From the NCBI RefSeq assembly GCF_000373645.1, contig NZ_KB892014.1, forward strand, positions 62,001 through 126,000: DNA of 64,000 nt. The letters run 5' to 3'. This DNA is from Streptomyces sp. ATexAB-D23 (GTDB lineage Bacteria > Actinomycetota > Actinomycetes > Streptomycetales > Streptomycetaceae). Shown here in pieces: positions 57,039 to 64,000 of the stretch. The translations under genes were made by a program, and so were the position numbers. The notes below the pieces were generated by a model. The model was given only the letters and a program-made list of their open reading frames with translations, made no database searches and was not told the DNA's origin. Position 1 is the stretch's first letter; the number at the start of each line of letters is the position of its first letter.

Positions 57039-57959
57039 ATGACCGAGTGGGACGTCAAGAAGCTCCGCATCCTGCGCACCCTGCGCGACCGGGGCACGGT
57101 CACCGCGACCGCCGAAGCCCTGCTGATGACCCCGTCGGCCGTCTCCCAGCAGCTCTCCAACCTGGCGAAACAGCTCGGTGTGCCCCTTCTGGAGGCCCAG
57201 GGCCGGCGCGTCCGGCTGACCGACGCCGCCCACCTCGTCCTGCGCCACGCCGAGGCGGTCTTCGCCCAACTGGAGCGCGCCGAAGCCGAACTGACCGGCT
57301 ATCTGCGCGGCGAGGCGGGAGAGGTGCGCGTCGCCGCCTTCGCTACCGCCGTACCCGCCCTCGTCGTCCCGGCCGTCCAGCGGCTGCGCGCCGACGGCCG
57401 CCCCGGCCCGCACGTCCGGGTCCGGGAGGCGGAGGCCGCCCGCGCGTACGAGCTGCTGGCCGCCGCCGATGCCGACCTGGCCCTGTCGCTGGCCGCCCAC
57501 GCGCCGACCGCCGCCGATCCCCGGTTCGCCGTGCTGCCGCTGCTTGCCGACCCGCTCGACGTGGCCCTGCCGGCCGGGCACCGGCTCGCGGACGCGGCCG
57601 GGCTGCGGCTGGCCGACCTGTCCGCCGAGCCGTGGATCTTCGGCGGCTCGGAGCCCTGGTCGGAGATCACCACCGCCGCGTGCCGGGCCGCGGGCTTCGA
57701 ACCCGAGCAGGCGCACAGCGCCTCCGGCTGGACCGCCATCCTCGCCATGGTCGCCGCCGGCATGGGCATCGCGCTGGTCCCGCGCATGGCGTCGGCGGAG
57801 CGGCACGGCCGGGACGGCGTGGTGCTGCGGGTGCTGGACGCCGACCGGCCCCGGCGCCATGTGGTCGCCGCCGTCCGGCGCGGTGCGGAAGCGGGGCCCG
57901 CGGTGGCCCGGCTGCTCGAAGCACTGCGCGAGGTCGCGGCACCATTCAGCCTGTCTTAA
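57039..57959 (+). CDS. LysR-family transcriptional regulator
   Basis: 306 residues. The helix-turn-helix at 5-60 is KLRILRTLRDRGTVTATAEAL followed by TPSAVSQQLSNLAKQLG and PLLEAQGRRVRLTDAA. The effector domain (about 90-300) has the type 2 periplasmic-binding fold: VRVAAFATAVPALVVPAV, DPLDVALPAGHRL, PWIFGGSEPWSEITTAAC. The subtype with Ala/Gln-rich linker resembles the regulators of amino-acid or purine catabolism. It precedes allantoicase in the same direction but a regulatory link to it is inference; the operator-like repeat at 57969-57980 lies between the two genes. Confidence 0.9.
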   Translation: MTEWDVKKLRILRTLRDRGTVTATAEALLMTPSAVSQQLSNLAKQLGVPLLEAQGRRVRLTDAAHLVLRHAEAVFAQLERAEAELTGYLRGEAGEVRVAAFATAVPALVVPAVQRLRADGRPGPHVRVREAEAARAYELLAAADADLALSLAAHAPTAADPRFAVLPLLADPLDVALPAGHRLADAAGLRLADLSAEPWIFGGSEPWSEITTAACRAAGFEPEQAHSASGWTAILAMVAAGMGIALVPRMASAERHGRDGVVLRVLDADRPRRHVVAAVRRGAEAGPAVARLLEALREVAAPFSLS

Positions 57960-57968
57960 CGATTCGTG

Positions 57969-57980
57969 CGAAAACTTTCG
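57969..57980. promoter_or_regulatory. Operator-like inverted repeat upstream of allantoicase
   Basis: CGAAA-AC-TTTCG, perfect 5-bp arms, AT-rich, 38 bases before the alc start. Candidate binding site for an allantoin-pathway repressor (AllR type) or for the LysR encoded just upstream. Confidence 0.4.
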
Positions 57981-58017
57981 ATGGACCTGATCGCTCCCGT
58001 CGTACGACAGTGAACGC

Positions 58018-59190
58018 ATGACCTTCGAACAGAACGACCCGGGCGCACGGAATGAGAACCGCCACGAGACCACCCGCGACGACCCCCACGCCAACGACGC
58101 GGCGCCGTACGGCGGCGGCGACCCGTACGCCGACTACCGCACCGCCGACCACCTCCCCTTCACCGGCCTCGTCGACCTCGCCGACCGCCGCCTCGGCGCG
58201 GGCGTGATCGCCGCCAACGACGAGTTCTTCGCCCAGCGCGAGAACCTCCTGCTGAGGCGGCGCGCGGTCTTCGACCCCGAGCACTTCGGCCACAAGGGCA
58301 AGATCATGGACGGCTGGGAGACCCGCCGCAGGCGCGGCGCCGACGCCGGGCACCCCTTCCCGGCCCCCGACGCGCACGACTGGGCCCTGATCCGCCTCGG
58401 TGCTCCCGGCATCATCCGCGGCATCGTCGTGGACACCGCCCACTTCCGCGGCAACTACCCGCAGCGCGTCTCGGTCCAGGCCACCTCGGCCGAGGGCTCG
58501 CCCGGCCCGGACGCACTCCTCGCCGACGACGTGAAGTGGGAGGAGATCGTCCCCCCGACGCCCGTACGCGGCCACGCCGCCAACGGCTTCGAGATCACCG
58601 ACGGCCGCCGCTACACCCACATCCGCCTCTGTCAGCACCCCGACGGCGGCATCGCCCGCCTGCGCGTGCACGGCGAGGTGGTCCCCGACCCGTCCTGGCT
58701 CGCCACGCTCGGTACCTTCGACCTGATCTCGGTCCTGAACGGCGGCAGCTACGAGGACGCCTCGGACCGCTTCTACTCCTCGCCGACCCAGATCATCCTG
58801 CCCGGCACCTCCCGCAAGATGGACGACGGCTGGGAGAACCGCCGCCGCCGGGTCCGCGACACCAACGACTGGGTCCGCTTCCGGCTGCCCGCCCAGGGCG
58901 CCGTCCGCGCGGTCGAGATCGACACCGCTTACCTCAAGGGCAACGCGGCCGGCTGGATCGCCCTCCAGGGCCGGGACGGCGAGAGCGGCGAGTGGTTCGA
59001 GATCATCCCGCGCACCCGGCTCCAGCCCGACACCCCGCACCGCTTCCCGCTGCCGTCCGAGGCCGTGGTCACCCATGTCAGGCTGGACGCCTTCCCCGAC
59101 GGCGGGGTCGCCCGGATGCGCCTGCACGGCTCCCTGACCGAGTCCGGAGCCGCCGCACTCGCCACCCGCTTCGAGGCCTCGACCCCGTAA
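58018..59190 (+). CDS. alc: Allantoicase
   Basis: 390 residues of two repeated allantoicase domains (about 40-210 and 225-385). Repeat signatures: GHKGKIMDGWETRRRR and SRKMDDGWENRRRRVRD; GAPGIIRGIVVDTAHFRGNYP and GAVRAVEIDTAYLKGN. The enzyme hydrolyses allantoate to ureidoglycolate and urea in purine catabolism. The N-terminal 35 residues are polar and disordered. ATG 58018 follows ACAGTGAACGC with no strong SD; the start is the first that keeps the first repeat intact. Other allantoin genes are not in the window. Confidence 0.93.
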   Translation: MTFEQNDPGARNENRHETTRDDPHANDAAPYGGGDPYADYRTADHLPFTGLVDLADRRLGAGVIAANDEFFAQRENLLLRRRAVFDPEHFGHKGKIMDGWETRRRRGADAGHPFPAPDAHDWALIRLGAPGIIRGIVVDTAHFRGNYPQRVSVQATSAEGSPGPDALLADDVKWEEIVPPTPVRGHAANGFEITDGRRYTHIRLCQHPDGGIARLRVHGEVVPDPSWLATLGTFDLISVLNGGSYEDASDRFYSSPTQIILPGTSRKMDDGWENRRRRVRDTNDWVRFRLPAQGAVRAVEIDTAYLKGNAAGWIALQGRDGESGEWFEIIPRTRLQPDTPHRFPLPSEAVVTHVRLDAFPDGGVARMRLHGSLTESGAAALATRFEASTP

Positions 59191-59268
59191 CGACCGGCCC
59201 CGTAACGACCTCATCCACGACGGCGAGGGGGCTCCCGACGCCCTGCGGTCGTATGCACCCCCTGCTCC

Positions 59269-59310
59269 CGCCCGGCGGACGGCTGCGCGTCAGCGCCTGC
59301 CCGCCGGGCG
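59269..59310. terminator. Bidirectional terminator between alc and pepN
   Basis: 10-bp inverted repeat CGCCCGGCGG / CCGCCGGGCG with a 22-base loop that itself can pair (GGC...GCC). It fills the 136-base gap between convergent genes. Confidence 0.65.
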
Positions 59311-59326
59311 GTCTCCAGCGGGACTG

Positions 59327-61903
59327 CTACGCGGTGGCCGCCGCCGCGTCCGCCGCCCGCGCCCGCAGCGCCCGCTCCACACCCGAGCGGGACTCCGAGA
59401 CCAGCCGGCGCAGACCCGCGCCCGGCTCCGCCGATGCCAGCCAGGCGTCCGTGGCGTCCAGGGTCTCCTGCGAGACCTGGAGCGCCGGGTACAGGCCGAT
59501 CGCGACCTGCTGGGCCATCTCGTGGCTCCGCGAGTCCCAGACGTCCTTCACCGAGGCGAAGAACTTCTCCGCGTACGGGGCCAGCAGCTCGCGCTGGTCC
59601 GTCTGCACGAAGCCGGCGATCACCGCCTCCTGGAGGGAGTTCGGCAGCTTGTCGGACTCCACGACCGACGCCCACGCCTCGGCCTTCGCCTCCTCGGAGG
59701 GCCGCGCCGCACGGGCGGCCGCCGCGTGGCGCTCGCCCGCCGCCGTCCGGTCGCGGGTGTACTCGGCGTCGATCTCGTCCTCGTCCAGCAGCCCGTTGGC
59801 CGCCAGCCGCTGCACGAACGCCCAGCGCAGCTCGGTGTCGACGGCCAGGCCCCCGACCTCCTCGGTGCCGTCGAGCAGCGACTGCAACAGGTCCAGCTGC
59901 TGCGGGGTGCGGGCGGTGGCCGCGAAGGCGCGCGCCCAGGCCAGCTGGTGGTCGCTGCCCGGCTCCGCCGCGCGCAGGTGCGCGAGCGTCGCCTCGGTCC
60001 ACTGCGTCAGACCCGCGTCGCGCCACTCGGGCGCCGCGTACAGGTCGAGCGCCATCTTCACCTGGCGGTGCAGCGACTGCACGACCCCGATGTCGGACTC
60101 CTTGCCGATCCCGGACAGGACCAGCGCGAGGTAGTCACGGGTGGCCAGCTCGCCGTCCCGGGTCATGTCCCAGGCCGAAGCCCAGCACAGGGCGCGCGGC
60201 AGCGACTCGGTGAAGTCGCCCAGATGCGCCGTGACGACCCGCAGCGACTCCTCGTCGAGGCGGACCTTCGCGTACGACAGGTCCTCGTCGTTGAGCAGGA
60301 CGACGGCCGGACGCGCGGTGCCGGCCGGGAACGGCACGGTGGTGCGCTCGCCGTCCACGTCCAGCTCGATCCGGTCCGTACGCACCAGCTTCCCGGCCTC
60401 GTCGAGGTCGTAGAAACCGATCGCGATGCGGTGCGGCCGCAGCGTCGGTTCGCCCTTCGCCCCTGCGGGCAGCGCGGGCGCCTCCTGGAGCACGGTGAAC
60501 GAGGTGACGTGGCCGTTCCCGTCCGTCTCGATCTCCGGGCGCAGGACGTTGATCCCGGCCGTCTCCAGCCACGCCTTCGACCAGGTCCTCAGGTCGCGGC
60601 CGGAGGTCTTCTCCAGCGCGCCCAGCAGGTCGGCCAGCCGGGTGTTGCCGAAGGCGTGCGCCTTGAAGTACGCCTGGACGCCCTGGAAGAACTCGTCCAT
60701 GCCGACGTACGCCACCAGCTGCTTCAGGACGGAGGCGCCCTTGGCGTACGTGATGCCGTCGAAGTTGACCAGGACGTCGTCCAGGTCGCGGATGTCGGCC
60801 ATGATCGGGTGGGTCGAGGGCAGCTGGTCCTGCCGGTAGGCCCAGGTCTTCATGGAGTTGGCGAACGTGGTCCAGGAGTGCGGCCACTGCGAGCCCTCGG
60901 CGTACGCCAGGCAGGCGATCGAGGTGTACGTGGCGAACGACTCGTTCAGCCAGAGGTCGTTCCACCACTCCATCGTCACGAGGTCGCCGAACCACATGTG
61001 GGCCAGCTCGTGCAGGATCGTCTCGGCCCGCGTCTCGTACGCCGCGTCCGTCACCTTGGAGCGGAAGACGTACTGGTCGCGGATGGTGACCGCGCCCGCG
61101 TTCTCCATCGCGCCCGCGTTGAACTCCGGGACGAAGAGCTGGTCGTACTTGGCGAACGGGTACGCGTAGTCGAACTTCTCCTCGAACCAGTCGAAGCCCA
61201 TCCGGGTCACGTCGAAGATGGCGTCCGCGTCCAGGTACTCCGCGAGCGACGGCCGGCAGTAGATGCCGAGCGGAACGGTCCGGCCGTCCTTCTCGTAGCT
61301 GCTGTGCACCGAGTGGTACGGGCCGACGATCAGCGCGGTGATGTACGACGAGATCCGGGGCGTCGGCTCGAACGACCAGACGTCGTCCCTCGGCTCGGGC
61401 GTCGGCGAGTTGGAGATCACGGTCCAGCCGGACGGGGCCTTCACGGTGAACCGGAAGGTCGCCTTCAGGTCGGGCTGCTCGAAGCTCGCGAAGACGCGGC
61501 GCGCGTCCGGCACCTCGAACTGGGTGTAGAGATAGGCCTGCTCGTCGACCGGGTCGACGAAGCGGTGCAGCCCCTCGCCCGAGTTGGTGTACGAGCAGTC
61601 GGCGACGACCTTCAGCTCGTTGGCACCCGCCAGCAGGTGCGGCAGGGTGATGCGCGAGTCGCGGAACACGGCCGCGACGTCCAGGGCCTTGCCGTTCAGT
61701 TCGACCTGGTGCACCGCGGGGGCGACCAGATCGATGAAGCTCTCCGCACCGGCTTCGGCGGAGTCGAAGCGCACGACGGTGACGGACCGGTAGGTCCCGC
61801 CCTCCTGCGCCCCGGAGAGGTCGAGATCGATCTCGTACGCGTCCACGGTCAGCAGGCGCGCCCGCTCCTGTGCCTCTTCGCGGGTCAGATTCGTGCCAGG
61901 CAC
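59327..61903 (-). CDS. pepN: Aminopeptidase N (M1 zinc metallopeptidase)
   Basis: 858 residues, normal length for actinobacterial PepN. M1 signatures: substrate-anchor GAMENAGA (about residue 255), zinc site HELAHMW (His298, Glu299, His302) with the third ligand Glu in NESFAT about 20 residues later. A beta-domain N-terminus and a long helical C-terminal domain follow. It is cytoplasmic and trims N-terminal residues from peptides. GTG 61903 has AAGGAG 8 bases upstream and gives VPGTNLTREEAQ; longer upstream reading has no ribosome site. Divergent from the DUF1203 gene. Confidence 0.95.
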   Translation of the reverse strand: MPGTNLTREEAQERARLLTVDAYEIDLDLSGAQEGGTYRSVTVVRFDSAEAGAESFIDLVAPAVHQVELNGKALDVAAVFRDSRITLPHLLAGANELKVVADCSYTNSGEGLHRFVDPVDEQAYLYTQFEVPDARRVFASFEQPDLKATFRFTVKAPSGWTVISNSPTPEPRDDVWSFEPTPRISSYITALIVGPYHSVHSSYEKDGRTVPLGIYCRPSLAEYLDADAIFDVTRMGFDWFEEKFDYAYPFAKYDQLFVPEFNAGAMENAGAVTIRDQYVFRSKVTDAAYETRAETILHELAHMWFGDLVTMEWWNDLWLNESFATYTSIACLAYAEGSQWPHSWTTFANSMKTWAYRQDQLPSTHPIMADIRDLDDVLVNFDGITYAKGASVLKQLVAYVGMDEFFQGVQAYFKAHAFGNTRLADLLGALEKTSGRDLRTWSKAWLETAGINVLRPEIETDGNGHVTSFTVLQEAPALPAGAKGEPTLRPHRIAIGFYDLDEAGKLVRTDRIELDVDGERTTVPFPAGTARPAVVLLNDEDLSYAKVRLDEESLRVVTAHLGDFTESLPRALCWASAWDMTRDGELATRDYLALVLSGIGKESDIGVVQSLHRQVKMALDLYAAPEWRDAGLTQWTEATLAHLRAAEPGSDHQLAWARAFAATARTPQQLDLLQSLLDGTEEVGGLAVDTELRWAFVQRLAANGLLDEDEIDAEYTRDRTAAGERHAAAARAARPSEEAKAEAWASVVESDKLPNSLQEAVIAGFVQTDQRELLAPYAEKFFASVKDVWDSRSHEMAQQVAIGLYPALQVSQETLDATDAWLASAEPGAGLRRLVSESRSGVERALRARAADAAAATA

Positions 61904-62015
61904 GCGGTCATCTCCTTGATCTGTGATGTTTCCCGTCATCCTTCCACGGCCTCGCATCCAGAGCGATGTCCGATTTCCGCCGGACCGGGAGGCCGCGTCG
62001 CGGCACGCTCGTCGT

Positions 62016-62516
62016 ATGACCACATACGAGGCACGCGCGATCGGCCCGGACGCGCTCAAGGAACTCCGGGAGACCGACGACGCCGGGCGTCCCTGCGTCC
62101 CGTACACCGCCACCGACGCCGGCAGCCCGCTGCGGTGCTGCCTGCGCGGCAACGAGGCGGGGGAGCGCGTCGCCCTCGTCTCCTACGCACCCCTGCGGCG
62201 GTGGGCGGCCGAGACCTGGGCCCGCCCGGGGGCTTACGACGAGCAGGGCCCCGTCTTCATCCATGCCGAGGAGTGCGAGGGGCCGGCGCCCGGCCGGAAG
62301 GGCTATCCGTTCTCCCGGGCGGGCGCGCTGCGGACCGTACGGCGCTACGACGCGGACGGCCGCATCGTGGGCGGCCGGCTGCTGGAGATCCCGGCGGACG
62401 AGGAGCGGGGGTACGACGAGGCGTTCGCGCAGGCGTTCGCGGACCCGGAGGTGGCCCTGGTCCACGTACGCGCGGTGGAATACGGCTGCTGGCACTTCGA
62501 GGTGCGGCGCGCCTGA
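62016..62516 (+). CDS. DUF1203 domain protein
   Basis: 166 residues, soluble. DUF1203 blocks: YEARAIGPDALKELRETDDA, SPLRCCLRGNEAGERVALVSYAPLR, GPVFIHAEECEG and the C-terminal VHVRAVEYGCWHFEVRRA. The paired Cys in LRCCLRG and the Cys of EYGCWHF are conserved in the family; role unknown (often paired with metal or redox proteins). ATG 62016. It ends against the long palindrome 62536-62610. Confidence 0.85.
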   Translation: MTTYEARAIGPDALKELRETDDAGRPCVPYTATDAGSPLRCCLRGNEAGERVALVSYAPLRRWAAETWARPGAYDEQGPVFIHAEECEGPAPGRKGYPFSRAGALRTVRRYDADGRIVGGRLLEIPADEERGYDEAFAQAFADPEVALVHVRAVEYGCWHFEVRRA

Positions 62517-62535
62517 GCCCTCCCGGGGCGCCGCA

Positions 62536-62610
62536 CCGGACCCCGCTCCTCGAACGCCGGAGGGGCGGAATCCTCGGCCCGACCGGCGATCGAGGACACT
62601 CGGGGTCCGG
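62536..62610. repeat. 75-bp dispersed palindromic element (bidirectional terminator)
   Basis: Outer arms CCGGACCCCG (62536-62545) and CGGGGTCCGG (62601-62610) are perfect. Inner arms TCCTCGAACGCCGG (62547-62560) and CCGGCGATCGAGGA (62583-62596) differ at one position. I recognise the CTCCTCRA-CGCCGG...CCGGCGAT-GAGGA layout as an intergenic element found many times in Streptomyces genomes. It lies between the convergent DUF1203 and asd genes and can end transcription in both directions. Confidence 0.8.
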
Positions 62611-62619
62611 GCCGGGAAG

Positions 62620-63813
<1,194 letters not shown>

Positions 63814-63827
63814 TCAGCACGGTGTGG

Positions 63828-64000
63828 CTACGGTGTGACCTTCTCGATCACGACGCTGCCGGTGCCCGCGGAGGTGCCCCGGGCGTTCACCAGGCTGATC
63901 TCGCCGAAGAACTGCCGGCCCTCGGGCGCCGCACCCGCGACCTCGACCTCGGCACCGACCTCGGCCGAGGCGCCGGAGGCCAGGTTCACGGCCTTCGACT
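63828..64000 (-). CDS. C-terminal end of an unidentified secreted-type protein (truncated by window edge)
   Basis: The last 56 residues of a gene that starts beyond the window, ending in ...SVVIEKVTP and a TAG stop. The visible part (KAVNLASGASAEVGAEVEVA, FFGEISLVNARGTSAGTGS) is beta-rich and resembles the final fibronectin/PKD-like domain of large secreted Streptomyces proteins, possibly the S8 serine peptidases with this kind of tail. Too little is visible to name it. Confidence 0.7.
   Translation of the reverse strand, partial: SKAVNLASGASAEVGAEVEVAGAAPEGRQFFGEISLVNARGTSAGTGSVVIEKVTP

Overview
The window is high-GC actinobacterial chromosome and almost certainly Streptomyces. The support is codon usage, frequent GTG/TTG starts, ATGA stop/start overlaps, a csnREFGHK-type chitosan-oligosaccharide operon, a thioester surface protein ending in an LAETG sorting signal, and short palindromes typical of Streptomyces genomes. 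It looks like conserved core chromosome: I see no integrase, transposase, phage gene or CRISPR array. About 47 protein genes and one tRNA are supported; the first and last genes are cut by the window edges.

Layout. 0-4.5 kb: end of mmsA, a VC0807-type membrane protein, a secreted protein, a DUF4291 protein and a P-loop kinase-like protein. 4.7-8.3 kb: a two-gene ABC exporter whose ATPase is fused to an extracytoplasmic alpha/beta hydrolase. 8.4-10.7 kb: a von Willebrand A lipoprotein, a DUF1772 membrane protein and tRNA-Arg(UCU). 11-15.3 kb: two coupled GTPases and an SSB. 15.5-20.1 kb: the thioester surface protein, a 22-bp tandem repeat, ettA, a thioesterase and an unknown gene. 20.1-28.3 kb: a DUF2804 protein and a three-gene ABC/FtsX export operon. 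28.5-30.7 kb: truncated haemoglobin, a flavoprotein oxidoreductase with a two-operator promoter, and a MarR regulator.

30.8-41.7 kb: a seven-gene leftward cassette, in transcription order glnX-like sensor, glnH-like binding protein, helical protein, pknG kinase, PP2C phosphatase, VWA protein and FHA protein. The first two plus pknG match the mycobacterial GlnX-GlnH-PknG amino-acid sensing set. Here they are joined by a phosphatase, a phosphothreonine reader and a VWA protein. Kinase, phosphatase and FHA protein all carry paired zinc ribbons, and the kinase has an Arg-Ser-rich linker. I consider this the most interesting system in the window.

42.0-48.9 kb: the chitosan-oligosaccharide uptake operon (csnR-E-F-G-H-K) with a perfect palindrome in front of csnR. 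48.9-64 kb: MscS channel, HNH endonuclease, a GH84-like glycosidase with a Gln-Asp pair where the family has Asp-Asp, a small repeat protein directly coupled to malQ, a small membrane protein, a LysR regulator, allantoicase, aminopeptidase N, a DUF1203 protein, aspartate-semialdehyde dehydrogenase, and the 3' end of an unidentified secreted-type protein.

Functional assignments rest on motifs and recalled family knowledge; no database search was run.
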